From assembly GCF_001293685.1 (NCBI RefSeq), contig NZ_BCAG01000006.1, positions 496,001 through 560,000 of the forward strand: 64,000 nucleotides of DNA. Reading direction: 5' to 3'. This document shows positions 17,659 through 26,813 of the stretch, piece after piece (the stretch's first letter is position 1; the number at the start of each line of letters is the position of its first letter). The position numbers and the translations under genes are program-made. Origin of the DNA: Desulfatitalea tepidiphila (GTDB lineage: Bacteria > Desulfobacterota > Desulfobacteria > Desulfobacterales > Desulfosarcinaceae). Under the pieces are notes generated by a model. The model was given only the letters and a program-made list of their open reading frames with translations. It was not told the DNA's origin and searched no databases.

Positions 17659-17696
17659 AAATGCCCGCACCGTTCTATCGGTCGGGCATTTTTTTT
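17659..17696 (+). terminator. Strong intrinsic terminator
   Basis: A 9-bp stem AAATGCCCG/CGGGCATTT extended by ACCG/CGGT (one bulged C, loop TTCTAT) runs into eight T. It ends the NhaD-YkgJ unit 43 bases after the stop and separates it from the convergent glycerol genes. Confidence 0.88.
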
Positions 17697-17716
17697 CTGC
17701 GAGACGGCGCCGTCCC

Positions 17717-18430
17717 CTATGCTTTTACCAGTCGCCGCAGGTCGGCGATGTGACGCGCCGGGTAGACGTCGGTAGGGCAAACCCGGCTGCAGTTGAGGGC
17801 GCGCTCGCACAGGCGCTCGCCGCGCGGCGAGGCGGCCGCGGCAAGCAGGTCACGCTGTCGGGGGGAATCCACCTTGGCCATCTGGCGATGTAGGGCAGCC
17901 AAAGCGGCCGGTCCCATGAACTCGGCGTTGCGGTGGGCCGCCGGGCAGGAAGAGACACAGCAGCCGCATTCGATGCAGGCCTCCAGTCGTAGGGGTGGAT
18001 CCGCGGCCGGCTCGGCGGCGCCTTCGATGGATTCGGCCGGTGTGAGCAGCGACCAGGCGGGATCGATATCCCGGTAAAATGGGGTCATTTCCACGGCCAG
18101 ATCTCCCAGGCGCGGGAAGCCGTGCAACGGTTCGAGCACCACGGTTTCCGTATTCAGCGATAATATCAGGGTGGTGCAGGCCAGCCGTTCGATGCCGTTG
18201 ATGCGACAGGCGCAAGTCCCGCAGGCGCTGTGGTGACAGGAGTGGCGGTACATGAGGCCGGCATCCTGGCGCAGTCGAATCTGCTCCAGACCGTCCAGCA
18301 CGCTCATCTGGTCATCGACCGCCACGCGAAAGGATTGAAAGCGGGGCGGATCGATCAGACCCGGCTTGTAGCGTTCGATCCTGAATTCGATTTGAGGCGA
18401 TGGTTTTTTTTCGGTCGTTTCACTTTTCAT
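17717..18430 (-). CDS. SdhB/FrdB-like iron-sulfur protein
   Basis: Protein of 237 residues with the layout of succinate dehydrogenase/fumarate reductase iron-sulfur subunits. An N-terminal ferredoxin domain has the [2Fe-2S] ligands in CHHSACGTCACRINGIERLAC. A C-terminal helical domain has CIECGCCVSSCPA and CERALNCSRVCP for further clusters. It is the last gene of the minus-strand glycerol cluster, behind a GlpA-like flavoprotein, where a membrane electron-transfer subunit (GlpC) would be expected. It may pass electrons from glycerol 3-phosphate or glycerate oxidation to the membrane; that is inference. No SdhA or SdhC genes are adjacent. Confidence 0.85.
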   Translation of the reverse strand: MKSETTEKKPSPQIEFRIERYKPGLIDPPRFQSFRVAVDDQMSVLDGLEQIRLRQDAGLMYRHSCHHSACGTCACRINGIERLACTTLILSLNTETVVLEPLHGFPRLGDLAVEMTPFYRDIDPAWSLLTPAESIEGAAEPAADPPLRLEACIECGCCVSSCPAAHRNAEFMGPAALAALHRQMAKVDSPRQRDLLAAAASPRGERLCERALNCSRVCPTDVYPARHIADLRRLVKA

Positions 18431-18460
18431 GTCACTGTCGTTTAAATGATACGGATGTTT

Positions 18461-18556
18461 CGGGCGGGCGTAAAGCCCGCCCCTACGAGATTCGGGTGGT
18501 GGCACCGGCCGCTACCATGCACCGGCGGCGTAGGGGCGGGGTTAATCCCCGCCCGC
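18461..18556. repeat. GC-rich composite inverted repeat (REP/BIME-like)
   Basis: Two hairpins, GCGGGCG-TAAA-GCCCGC near 18464 and GGCGGGG-TTAA-TCCCCGCC near 18535, flank about 40 bases. Their inner edges CCCCTACG and CGTAGGGG are also complementary, so the whole can form a cruciform. It lies between the SdhB-like and GlpA-like genes. This type of paired GC-rich palindrome is common in intergenic DNA of related genomes. Confidence 0.75.
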
Positions 18557-18586
18557 AGGACACCTGAACGCCTTAGGCAAACGACA

Positions 18587-19756
18587 TTAATTACCCATGT
18601 CACCCCGCCAATAGCGCCGATAAGGCAGCAAGATCGTCTCCCGGGTATGGCAGGCAATGTCGCGGCCGGTCTTGCGGCCGATGAGGTCTGCGGTCTGCTC
18701 GGCCATGGCCCGCATGGTGGTGGCCTTGCCGCCGATCAGGGTGACCAGCCCCTCGATTCCATCCCGGGCGGCGTGGTCGAAACAATCGAAGGTCCGGCTG
18801 ATGGCGAAGGGATCCTGATCCTGGCTGGATTGCAGCAGAGGGCGGCTGGCGCTCCAGACCGCATGGGGCGCCATGGCGGCCACGGCGGGCACCAGTTCGG
18901 CACAGAGTGAGAAGAGGCGGGCCACGTGTTCGGCCGGAGCCGTGACCTGGTCCGGATCGTCGGCCAGCCAGGCGGTGGTGCCCAGCACGCTCAAGCGGCG
19001 CTGGGGCACGATGATGTCGCCCTCACCGGCCGGATGCAGGCGATTGACCACGGCCTGGGTGACCCGGCCGCGCACCGCCACCATCACGCCCGGCCCGGGC
19101 TGGATGGGCACGCCGATACCGGCCATGGCCGCGATGCGGCCGGACCAGGGGCCGGCGGCGTTGACCACCAGATCCGCGCCGATGGTCTCGCTCAGGCCGC
19201 TGCGGTGGTCGATCACCCGGACGCCGGCCACCTGCCTGCCGAGCATCTTCAGGTCCGTCACTTCACAAAACGTTCGGATCGCGGCGCCGTTGGCCCGGGC
19301 CGTGGCAAAAAAGGCCATGGCCAGACGCCAGGCATCCATGACCGCATCGGGCACGCCAACGGCCGCCAGCAACGCCGGGTTGAGCGCCGGCTCGCGGGAC
19401 ATGGCTTGCCGTGGCGAAAGCGGCGCCGTTGGAATACCAGCCGCGTTGCAACCTTCCAGAAAACGATCCTGGTGGGAAATGTCCTCTTCGTTCAAGGCGA
19501 TGAACAGCCCGCCGTTGGGCTCGATGGCCTCGGACGCGATATGGCGCAGAATTCGGTTCTCCTCGTAACACTCCCGGGCGGTCTCCGCATCGTGGAACAC
19601 GTAACGGCCGCCGCTGTGGAGGAGACCGTGGTGTCGGCCGGTGGTTCCGGAAAGCAGCTCGCCCCGTTCCACCAGGGTGACCCGGTAGCCGCGCAGGGTC
19701 AAGTCGTGGGCCAGGGCGCCGCCCACGCCGCCGCCGATGATGAGGATGTGTTCCAT
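18587..19756 (-). CDS. GlpA/GlpD-like FAD-dependent oxidoreductase, short form
   Basis: Flavoprotein of 389 residues with the N-terminal dinucleotide motif IIGGGVGGALAHDLTLRGYRVTLVE, the GRHHGLLHSGGRY block and VVNAAGPWSG typical of glycerol-3-phosphate dehydrogenases. Unlike the full GlpA at 23899 it lacks the C-terminal [2Fe-2S] BFD-like domain. It begins 8 bases after the Fe-alcohol dehydrogenase stop and is probably translationally coupled. Substrate unknown: a glycerol-derived acid or phosphate ester is likely from context. Confidence 0.82.
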   Translation of the reverse strand: MEHILIIGGGVGGALAHDLTLRGYRVTLVERGELLSGTTGRHHGLLHSGGRYVFHDAETARECYEENRILRHIASEAIEPNGGLFIALNEEDISHQDRFLEGCNAAGIPTAPLSPRQAMSREPALNPALLAAVGVPDAVMDAWRLAMAFFATARANGAAIRTFCEVTDLKMLGRQVAGVRVIDHRSGLSETIGADLVVNAAGPWSGRIAAMAGIGVPIQPGPGVMVAVRGRVTQAVVNRLHPAGEGDIIVPQRRLSVLGTTAWLADDPDQVTAPAEHVARLFSLCAELVPAVAAMAPHAVWSASRPLLQSSQDQDPFAISRTFDCFDHAARDGIEGLVTLIGGKATTMRAMAEQTADLIGRKTGRDIACHTRETILLPYRRYWRGDMGN

Positions 19757-19764
19757 AGCGGATG

Positions 19765-20916
19765 TCACAGCGCTCGATTGAGAATGTCGGCCAGTTCGTC
19801 GTCGGTCAATTGGACCGGGTTGCCCTTCATGCTGCTGGCGGCCTTGGCCTTGGCCGCCAGGTCGGGCAGTTCGGCACGCGTCAACCCCCAGGCCGACAAA
19901 CCGGGAATCTCCAGCCGGGCCACCAGATCGTGCAACCAGGCCACCAGCTCCACGGTCGTGGCCCTGGACGAGACCATCATTTGCGCGGCCTCGGTGTAAC
20001 GTGCAAGCGTGGCGTCCCCCGCCTTCCGTCGGACCAGAGCCGCCAGGTTGGCTTCCACCACGAACGGCAACAGCCGGGCGCACAGGGCCCCGTGGGGCGC
20101 GCCGATCATGCCGCCCAGCGGACCCGCAATCCCGTGCACTGCGCCCAGTCCGGCATTGGCCAGGGCCATACCGCTGAAGAGGCTGGCCAGCGCCATATCG
20201 GTGCGCGCCGCCAGATCGTCGCTGCGGGCCACGACCTGCGGCAGGGCCTTGGCCGCGCGCCCCAGCCCCTCCCGGCAGAGGCCGTCGGTCAACGGATTGG
20301 CCTTGGCCGATACGAAGGATTCGAGCAGCTGGGTCAGGGCGTCGCAGCCGGTGGCGGCCGTGACCGCCGACGGCAGAGACAGGGTCAGTTCCGGGTCGAC
20401 GATGGCCAGATCGGGCAGCATTCCCGGACCGCGCAGGCTCACCTTGACGCGGTGGGCGAGGCTCTTTAGCACGGCATTGCGGGTCACTTCGCTCCCGGTG
20501 CCGGCCGTGGTGGGAATGGCGATGGCGGGCAGTGGGGGTTGCGAAAGGGGCCGAGCCGAGCCGATGACCTCCAGATAGGTTTCCACCGGTTCCCTGTTGG
20601 TGGCCAGGGCGGCAATGGCCTTGGCCGCGTCCAGGGCGCTGCCGCCGCCGAACCCGATGACCAGGTCGCAGCCAACCTCGCGCGCCAGAGCAGCCCCATC
20701 GACCGCCTGTTCGACTTCCGGTTCCGCCGACACGCTGAAGGCCTGCCAGGCGATACCCCGGTTTTCCAATTGGCGGGTCAGGGCGGCGGCCCGCTCGGGA
20801 TGGCGTCCAGTGACCAGCAGGGCGCGTCGTCCCAGGCGCGGCGCGGCATCGGCCGCTTCGGCGAGGGTTCCGGCCCCGAAAAGAATCCGGCCGGCCGTGG
20901 CAAATGAGAATCGCAT
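19765..20916 (-). CDS. Iron-containing alcohol dehydrogenase
   Basis: Group III Fe-dependent alcohol dehydrogenase of 383 residues. It shows the NAD(P)-binding GFGGGSALDAAKAIA, PTTAGTGSEVT, and the metal region CDALTQ, GAVHGIAG and GAPHGAL. The usual first metal His (DALTH) is Gln here, a variant found in part of the family. It starts two bases after the glpK stop, so it belongs to the glycerol operon and may oxidise glycerol, dihydroxyacetone-related alcohols or 1,3-propanediol; the exact substrate is inferred. Confidence 0.88.
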   Translation of the reverse strand: MRFSFATAGRILFGAGTLAEAADAAPRLGRRALLVTGRHPERAAALTRQLENRGIAWQAFSVSAEPEVEQAVDGAALAREVGCDLVIGFGGGSALDAAKAIAALATNREPVETYLEVIGSARPLSQPPLPAIAIPTTAGTGSEVTRNAVLKSLAHRVKVSLRGPGMLPDLAIVDPELTLSLPSAVTAATGCDALTQLLESFVSAKANPLTDGLCREGLGRAAKALPQVVARSDDLAARTDMALASLFSGMALANAGLGAVHGIAGPLGGMIGAPHGALCARLLPFVVEANLAALVRRKAGDATLARYTEAAQMMVSSRATTVELVAWLHDLVARLEIPGLSAWGLTRAELPDLAAKAKAASSMKGNPVQLTDDELADILNRAL

Positions 20917-20918
20917 GG

Positions 20919-22430
20919 CTATTCGATCCAGTTGAAGGTCCGTTCGATGGCCTTTTTCCAACCTTCTATGCCCTTGGCCCGCTGCTCGGCATCCATGCGC
21001 GGATGCCAGGTCTTGTCCATGGCCCAGTTGCGCCTGAGCTCGTCGAATCCGCGCACCAGCCCACTGGCCAGCGCCGCGGCCGAGGCGGCCCCCAGTGCGG
21101 TGGTCTCGATGATCCTGGGCCGCACCACCGGCACGCCCAGGATGTCGGACTGAAACTGCATGAGCAGTTCGTTGACCACCATGCCGCCGTCCACCCGCAG
21201 ACTACTCAGGGCCACACCCGAATCCTTCTGCATGGCTTCGGCCACATCCAGGGTCTGGTAAGCCACGGCTTCGAGCACGGCCCGGGCGATGTGATTGCGG
21301 TTGATGTAGCGGGTCAGCCCCACCATGACGCCCCGGGCGTCCGAGCGCCAGTGGGGCGCATATAAACCGGAAAAGGCCGGCACGATGTAAGCGCCGCCGG
21401 TGTCCTCCACCTGGCGCGCCATGGGTTCGATCTCGGCGGCATGCTCGATGAACTTGAGATTGTCGCGCAGCCACTGCACCAGGGCGCCGGCAATGGCGAT
21501 GGAGCCCTCGAGGCAGTAAACCGGATCCCTGCCCCGCATCTGGTAGCCGACCGTGGTGAGCATGCCGTGCTGGCTGGCCACGGCCTCGGTTCCGGTGTTG
21601 AGCAACAGAAAGCACCCGGTACCGTAAGTGTTCTTGGCCTCCCCCACCTCGAAGCAGGCCTGGCCGACCAGGGCGGCCTGCTGGTCGCCGAGCGCCCCGC
21701 ACACCGGCACCTCGGCGCCCAGGGGGCCGTCGGCGCGGGTGGTGCCCCAGGTCTGCGAATCGATGGAAGGCACGATTCTGGGCAACATCGATTCCGGGAT
21801 ATGGAGAATCTTCAAGATCTCGGGGTCCCAAGACAAGGTTTTCAGGTCCATGAGCATTGTGCGGCTGGCATTGGAGACGTCGGTGACATGGGCACCGCCG
21901 TCGGGCCCGCCGGTCAGCCACCAGATGATCCAGGACTCGATGGTGCCCGCCATGGCATGACCCGATGCGGCCCCCTTGCGCGCCGCCTCGACGTTATCCA
22001 TGATCCAGCGGATTTTGGGGCCGGAAAAATAGGTGGAGATGGGCAGGCCGGTCTTGGCCCGGAACCGGTCCTGGCCGCCTTCCCGGGAGAGGCGCCGGCA
22101 GATTTCGTCGGTGCGCATGCACTGCCAGACGATGGCATTCATGTAAGGTCGGCCGTTACGTCGGTCCCACATCACCGTGGTCTCGCGCTGGTTGGTGATT
22201 CCGATGGCCGCGATATCCTTGCCGGTCAGTCCGGTCTTGGCCAGGGCGCCGCGGATCACCTCGCCGGTGTTGTGCCAGATCTCCATGGGATCGTGCTCGA
22301 CCCAGCCGGGCTGGGGAAAAATCTGGGCATGCTCTTTCTGGTCCAGCCCCATGATCCGACCGCGCTCGTCGAAGATGATGAAACGGTTGCTGGTGGTCCC
22401 CAGATCCAATGCACCGATATATTTGCCCAT
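20919..22430 (-). CDS. glpK: Glycerol kinase
   Basis: FGGY-family kinase of 503 residues, the usual GlpK length, making glycerol 3-phosphate from glycerol and ATP. The N-terminal phosphate loop [15 protein letters not shown], the ITNQRETTV block, the [10 protein letters not shown] region and the C-terminal [19 protein letters not shown] signature are present. AAAGGAG precedes the ATG at 22430. It is separated from glpB by 167 bases that contain a palindromic repeat arm, so it may have its own promoter. Confidence 0.97.
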   Translation of the reverse strand: MGKYIGALDLGTTSNRFIIFDERGRIMGLDQKEHAQIFPQPGWVEHDPMEIWHNTGEVIRGALAKTGLTGKDIAAIGITNQRETTVMWDRRNGRPYMNAIVWQCMRTDEICRRLSREGGQDRFRAKTGLPISTYFSGPKIRWIMDNVEAARKGAASGHAMAGTIESWIIWWLTGGPDGGAHVTDVSNASRTMLMDLKTLSWDPEILKILHIPESMLPRIVPSIDSQTWGTTRADGPLGAEVPVCGALGDQQAALVGQACFEVGEAKNTYGTGCFLLLNTGTEAVASQHGMLTTVGYQMRGRDPVYCLEGSIAIAGALVQWLRDNLKFIEHAAEIEPMARQVEDTGGAYIVPAFSGLYAPHWRSDARGVMVGLTRYINRNHIARAVLEAVAYQTLDVAEAMQKDSGVALSSLRVDGGMVVNELLMQFQSDILGVPVVRPRIIETTALGAASAAALASGLVRGFDELRRNWAMDKTWHPRMDAEQRAKGIEGWKKAIERTFNWIE

Positions 22431-22524
22431 GGTTTTTCTCCTTTCGCCCTCGAAAACGATTACGCCCCAAACAAGTTTAGCCCGAACCGGCAAAAATTGT
22501 CCAGGCGCCTGATCGAGCATCAGC

Positions 22525-22615
22525 TATTTTAATTGAATGCCATTCATTAAACCCGGCGAGGGTGGAGCAGATGGCCGATGCGATGCGTAATTCTTTATTA
22601 ATAAAGCTTTTGTAA
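22525..22615 (+). repeat. Truncated copy of the palindromic element family
   Basis: Bases 22525-22580 align without gaps to the 56-base left end of the full elements (TTGAATGCCATTCATTAAAC and GATGGCCGATG). The bases after it (22581-22615) resemble the region near the right end of the 43522 copy (ATGCG, ATT-rich stretch, CTTTTGTAA). The centre is missing, so this looks like an internal-deletion derivative. Its right part covers the last codons of glpB. Confidence 0.6.
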
Positions 22616-23902
22616 AAACCGCGCGGCCGCCCTCACGGCGCCGTAAGCCGTGGCGATGGCCAATCCACTGCCGCATTTCTGCCGGATCCAATCCTGGTGC
22701 GCGAGAATCGAGCCGGCTGCGAACAAGTTGTCGTGCACCGGCCGGCCCTTGGCATCCACGGGGCGGAAATCTGCGTCCACTCCGACGCCGGCCCGATTGA
22801 TCGGATGTCCCTGGAGATCGAGAAGGTCCTTGTGGTGCCAGCTCGCGCGATCCTTGGGCTGGGCGACCGGCAGGCCGAAGAGGGTTTCACGGATACCACC
22901 GCGGTCGGCCTGCAACCCCTTTCCGAAAAAGCGTCCGGTACACAGGACCGCGGCGCGCGCTTTGACCCGGCGAGGTGCATCCTCCGGCGCGATGGTGAAG
23001 GCCATGCCGCCGTCCTTCGACCGCCGGACCGCCAAGACCCGATGTTGAAACAGCGGACGGACGCCCATGGGCGGCAGGCGCTGCTCGAAGAGCTCGCGAA
23101 GACGAAGGCCGGCGACACCCGGCACCATGGTGGGGATCTCGAAGACCGGAAGCCCAAGGCCGCTTTGCAAATCGGCCTGGACCTCCCGGGTGCGGTACAT
23201 GCCCAAAACGGCCGGCAGCCCCACCGCCGCCACGCCGCCCAGATGCGGGCGGATGGCATCGGCCAGCTGTTGGCGGACGGCAGGCGCATCGAGGGCGCGC
23301 GCCATATGCTCCACGTACAGTTCGCCCCGGCCGCCGGGAAAAACGAGCCGCACCGGCTTGAGTACCGGCCAGCGGTCGGCCAGGCCCGCTGCGATCTGAT
23401 GGGCACTGTAGCCCTTCAAGCCGTCGAAGTCCACCAGCAGACAAGGGGCCTGTCGATCCAGGGCCCATGCCCCCGCCTGCATGGTGTGAGGCACGGCATA
23501 GGTGGTTTTCAAAGTGCCGACGGGCGTCACAATCCGCTGGTTGCCGCGTTGGGGAACCGCATGGGGGTACCCGCTTGTCTCGAAAAAATCGAGCAGGGTT
23601 TGAAAGGCCGTACGAATGGTTTCGATATCGAGCCGGGCATATGGGTGGTGAGGTTCGTCCCGGCAAAGCCGGACAATACCCTCCCACGGATCGTCCACCG
23701 GCGTACCCTGGACCACCGGATGAACCCCGAGCAGATCGATCAATCCACTGGCGAAACCGATCTCGCCGGTCAGCCCCACCTGAATCGTGTCGATGCCCTG
23801 GCGTACGGCGAAAAACGCCGCGGCCATACCAGCCATGCCCGTGCCGATGATCATCAGGTCGCAGGAGAGATCGCAAGAGGGCTGTTTCCCAGATACGTTC
23901 AT
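22598..23902 (-). CDS. glpB: Anaerobic glycerol-3-phosphate dehydrogenase subunit B
   Basis: Flavoprotein of 434 residues with the GlpB N terminus LMIIGTGMAGMAAAFFAVRQG, the GRFFGKGL block and the C-terminal GSGLAIATAYGA. In E. coli GlpB works with GlpA and the Fe-S anchor GlpC to oxidise glycerol 3-phosphate and reduce quinone. Its ATG overlaps the glpA stop (ATGA), so the two are coupled. The last codons (RFLQKLY) lie in a repeat-derived tail. No glpC follows. Confidence 0.92.
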   Translation of the reverse strand: MNVSGKQPSCDLSCDLMIIGTGMAGMAAAFFAVRQGIDTIQVGLTGEIGFASGLIDLLGVHPVVQGTPVDDPWEGIVRLCRDEPHHPYARLDIETIRTAFQTLLDFFETSGYPHAVPQRGNQRIVTPVGTLKTTYAVPHTMQAGAWALDRQAPCLLVDFDGLKGYSAHQIAAGLADRWPVLKPVRLVFPGGRGELYVEHMARALDAPAVRQQLADAIRPHLGGVAAVGLPAVLGMYRTREVQADLQSGLGLPVFEIPTMVPGVAGLRLRELFEQRLPPMGVRPLFQHRVLAVRRSKDGGMAFTIAPEDAPRRVKARAAVLCTGRFFGKGLQADRGGIRETLFGLPVAQPKDRASWHHKDLLDLQGHPINRAGVGVDADFRPVDAKGRPVHDNLFAAGSILAHQDWIRQKCGSGLAIATAYGAVRAAARFLQKLY

Positions 23903-25473
23903 GGGGATTTCTCCAACTCCAAACCGAAAAGCCCGCAATGCATGGCCTCGAGCAACTCGGCCTGGGCCAGGTTCATGTCCCACAGCAAGGGTTGCTGGCC
24001 CCGCCAGCGTTCTCGCAAAAACAGACGCAACTGGACAAGGCCATCTGCGCCCTGGAGATGTCCCCGGTCGTAAAGATAGGCCGCCAGCCGCTGGCTGCAA
24101 AATGTCCCCTGGCAAGGGCCTTTGCCGATGCGGCTGCGCAGTCCGATCGCCTTGAGATCCGGTCGGCCGTCCAACGCCTGCAGGCCGGCCACGATCTCAT
24201 CCACCACACTCTGGGAAACCATCTCGCACTCACACAACAGCATGTCGTCGGGCGCTTTTTGGCGCAGCCACACATTGGGTGCCAATCCCGGTTCCGTCCA
24301 ACGGGCATCCACTGTATCGGGCAACGCCGTCACGTCGGTGCGACACCTGGCCGTAACGCCCAGGCGGCTGCACACCAGATCGGCCGTCTTTTCGGCCATG
24401 AGGCGATAGGTGGTCAGCTTGCCGCCGGAAATGGTGATCAAATTGGAGGGAGCGCCGGGTTGCCGGGCGTGATCGATCAGGGCGAAACCGCGGCTCACCG
24501 CACGGTCGTCGTCATCCTCGGATGTTTGGGGATCGTCGGCGCCCAGCAGAGGACGCACGCCGCAATAGGCACGGATGTAGCGGGTGACAGCCAGTTGGGG
24601 AATCATGGCCGCACCCTGGTCGATGATGGTATCCACTTCGTGGACTTCCGGATAGATTACGTCCGGCGAATCCACCCGCACCGAGGTGGTCCCCAAAATG
24701 GAAACCGTGCCGCCGGGCACGAGAATATCCCCATCGGTGGGCATGCGCAGCCGATTGACGACCCGTTCGCACAATCTGCTCTGGGTGACGAGCAGGCTGC
24801 CTTTGGAATAGCGCATCTCGATGGTGGCCCCGGCCAGACCGGCCACCACACCGGCCCAGGCCCCGGCGGCATTGACCACCACATCGGCATCGATCGTCTC
24901 GGATCTTCCCGTCACCTCATCTATTATGGTCGTCCGGCGGATGCGGCTCTGGGCCATCTGGAAGCCGGTCACCCGGCAGTGGCGCCTCAATACGGCACCA
25001 TGTCGACGCGCATCGGCCATGTTGTCCAGGGAGAGCTTGAAGGGATCGACGGTCGCGTCATCCACCAGGTACGCCGCGATGAGCGTATCCGAAAGTGTGG
25101 GCTCCATCTCACGGGCCTCTTTCGGATCGACCTGGCGCACCGGGATGTGGCAACGTCGGCACATCTGGGGAAAATCGGCAATATACCGTTCGTCATCACC
25201 GGCCACGGCCACGAACAGGCCGCCGGTGTTTTCGATACAATGCGGCGCCAACTGTTTGAGACGCTGATTTTCGATATGGCACTCGGCGGCCGCGGCCGGA
25301 TCCGAAGCGATGTAGCGCGCGCCGCTGTGCAGCAGGCCGTGGTTGCCACCCGATGCACCGGCATTGATGTCGCGCTTTTCGACGACGACGACAGAAAGGC
25401 CTCGCAACGCCAGGTCGCGGGCCAGTCCCGTTCCGGTGACACCGGCACCGATGATGAGAACTTGGGTTTGCAT
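23899..25473 (-). CDS. glpA: Anaerobic glycerol-3-phosphate dehydrogenase subunit A
   Basis: FAD enzyme of 524 residues oxidising glycerol 3-phosphate to dihydroxyacetone phosphate. It has IIGAGVTGTGLARDLALRG, GASGGNHGLLHSGARY and GGKLTTYRLMAEKTADLVC. A C-terminal BFD-like domain carries Cys in LLCECEMVS and GPCQGTFCSQR, likely a [2Fe-2S] site. It is the first gene of the minus-strand glycerol cluster and is divergent from glpR, with a 337-base regulatory gap between them. Confidence 0.95.
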   Translation of the reverse strand: MQTQVLIIGAGVTGTGLARDLALRGLSVVVVEKRDINAGASGGNHGLLHSGARYIASDPAAAAECHIENQRLKQLAPHCIENTGGLFVAVAGDDERYIADFPQMCRRCHIPVRQVDPKEAREMEPTLSDTLIAAYLVDDATVDPFKLSLDNMADARRHGAVLRRHCRVTGFQMAQSRIRRTTIIDEVTGRSETIDADVVVNAAGAWAGVVAGLAGATIEMRYSKGSLLVTQSRLCERVVNRLRMPTDGDILVPGGTVSILGTTSVRVDSPDVIYPEVHEVDTIIDQGAAMIPQLAVTRYIRAYCGVRPLLGADDPQTSEDDDDRAVSRGFALIDHARQPGAPSNLITISGGKLTTYRLMAEKTADLVCSRLGVTARCRTDVTALPDTVDARWTEPGLAPNVWLRQKAPDDMLLCECEMVSQSVVDEIVAGLQALDGRPDLKAIGLRSRIGKGPCQGTFCSQRLAAYLYDRGHLQGADGLVQLRLFLRERWRGQQPLLWDMNLAQAELLEAMHCGLFGLELEKSP

Positions 25474-25810
25474 CAGAGGCCTGCCTTTCCGGCGCCTGAG
25501 GTCTGAAGCAATGAGGTCGGGCCGTCACGCTCAGGGTTTTTGCTTGTGAAAGCCCGCAGCGAATGTTAGGTTCTTTTCATTGTCTTACATCATACGCCGT
25601 CGATCATCTGATGGTGAACAATTACCAAAAAAAATTTTTAATGTCACCTCATAATTTTCGTTTTAGAAAATATATTGTTCTTTTTGTTACACCAGTATGA
25701 CCTCACCAGTTCCCGGAGGCTTCATGGCACCATCGATGCACGATCACCAAACAGGCGCATTGCCGTTCAGATCCGAAAATTCCCAGCCGGAGGAAGCGGG
25801 CGGCGACCGC
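25474..25810. promoter_or_regulatory. Divergent control region glpA / glpR
   Basis: AT-rich intergenic region of 337 bases between two divergent starts. It contains a perfect 6-6-6 inverted repeat (annotated separately) that is the best GlpR operator candidate. The upstream part of the glpR frame (25697-25810) is open but the family N terminus starts at 25811. No confident -10/-35 pair was found. Confidence 0.55.
25654..25671. promoter_or_regulatory. Candidate GlpR operator
   Basis: Perfect inverted repeat ATTTTC-6-GAAAAT in an AT-rich stretch midway between glpA and glpR. The layout resembles DeoR/GlpR operators, which hold a TTCG/CGAA core. Assignment to GlpR is from position. Confidence 0.45.
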
Positions 25811-26569
25811 ATGAACCTGGGAGACCGCCACGCCCAGATCAAACAGATCGTCCAGACCAAGGGCTTTGTCACCATCGAGCAACTGGCCCGGGAATTCGGC
25901 GTCACCCCCCAGACCATCCGGCGAGACATCAATGTGCTGAGCAAATCCGGGGCGATTCAGCGGTTTCATGGCGGTGCCGGCATCGCCTCGAGCACCGAGA
26001 ACGTGGCCTACAACGAACGCAAGATCATCTGTTTCCAGGAGAAGCGTAAAATCGCCGCCATGGTGGCCGAACAAATCCCGGACCACGCGTCGCTCTTCAT
26101 CAACATCGGCACCACCACCGAGGCGGTGGCCCAGGCCCTGATTCATCACAAACGTCTGCGCATCATCACCAACAACCTGAATGTGGCCACCATCCTGTCG
26201 TCGAACGAAAATTTCGAAGTGATCGTGACCGGAGGCCTGGTTCGTCACCGCGACGGTGGCCTGATTGGTGAGGCCACTATCGATTTTATTCAACAATTCA
26301 AGGTGGATTTCGGCATCATCGGCATCAGCGGCATCGACCTGGACGGCACCCTGCTCGACTTCGATTACCGCGAGGTGCGCGTTGCGCGCGCCATCATCGA
26401 CAATTCCCGCAAAGTCTATCTGGCCACGGATCATACCAAGTTCGGGCGCAATGCCATGGTCCGCCTGGGAAATATTTCGGAAATCGACAGCCTGTTCACC
26501 GATCAAGCACCGCCCCCGAGTCTGGTGGAAATCATGAACCAGGCCGAAGTGCGCCTGTTTGTGGCATAA
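25811..26569 (+). CDS. glpR: Glycerol-3-phosphate regulon repressor
   Basis: DeoR-family repressor of 252 residues, the same length as E. coli GlpR and very similar to it throughout. It has an N-terminal winged helix (FVTIEQLAREFGVTPQTIRR) and a C-terminal sugar-phosphate sensor with FINIGTTTEAVAQAL, RDGGLIGEATIDFI, GISGIDLDGTLLDFD and DHTKFGRNAMV. Glycerol 3-phosphate should relieve repression. The ATG at 25811 gives the family N terminus. It sits between, and should control, the glpA cluster and the glpSTPQUV operon. Confidence 0.94.
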   Translation: MNLGDRHAQIKQIVQTKGFVTIEQLAREFGVTPQTIRRDINVLSKSGAIQRFHGGAGIASSTENVAYNERKIICFQEKRKIAAMVAEQIPDHASLFINIGTTTEAVAQALIHHKRLRIITNNLNVATILSSNENFEVIVTGGLVRHRDGGLIGEATIDFIQQFKVDFGIIGISGIDLDGTLLDFDYREVRVARAIIDNSRKVYLATDHTKFGRNAMVRLGNISEIDSLFTDQAPPPSLVEIMNQAEVRLFVA

Positions 26570-26679
26570 TGTGCCGAATCCGGGCGCACGCCCGGCCGGT
26601 TCGATGGAAAACATACCCCCTATTCGTAACTGATCATGAAATTCGCAAAGATTTGCTAATGCAAAACCGATTTTTTCAC

Positions 26680-26708
26680 TTGCGAAACACAAACGCCATT
26701 GCTATACA
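26680..26708 (+). promoter_or_regulatory. Candidate sigma-70 promoter for glpSTPQUV
   Basis: TTGCGA and TATACA are separated by 17 bases, 106 bases before the glpS start. A TTCGCAA/TTGCGAA inverted repeat (26642-26648 and 26680-26686) overlaps the -35 box, and TTTGC-TAAT-GCAAA (26652-26665) lies between. These could be repressor sites. Confidence 0.5.
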
Positions 26709-26813
26709 GTTCAAATCCCACCCCAATCATCATCGCCATCGTTCGTTGGCGTAGGGTCAGCATAGAAACAAGGAAGCACCGGATGAGGACCTAGAGATAT
26801 CTTGGAGCTGGCA

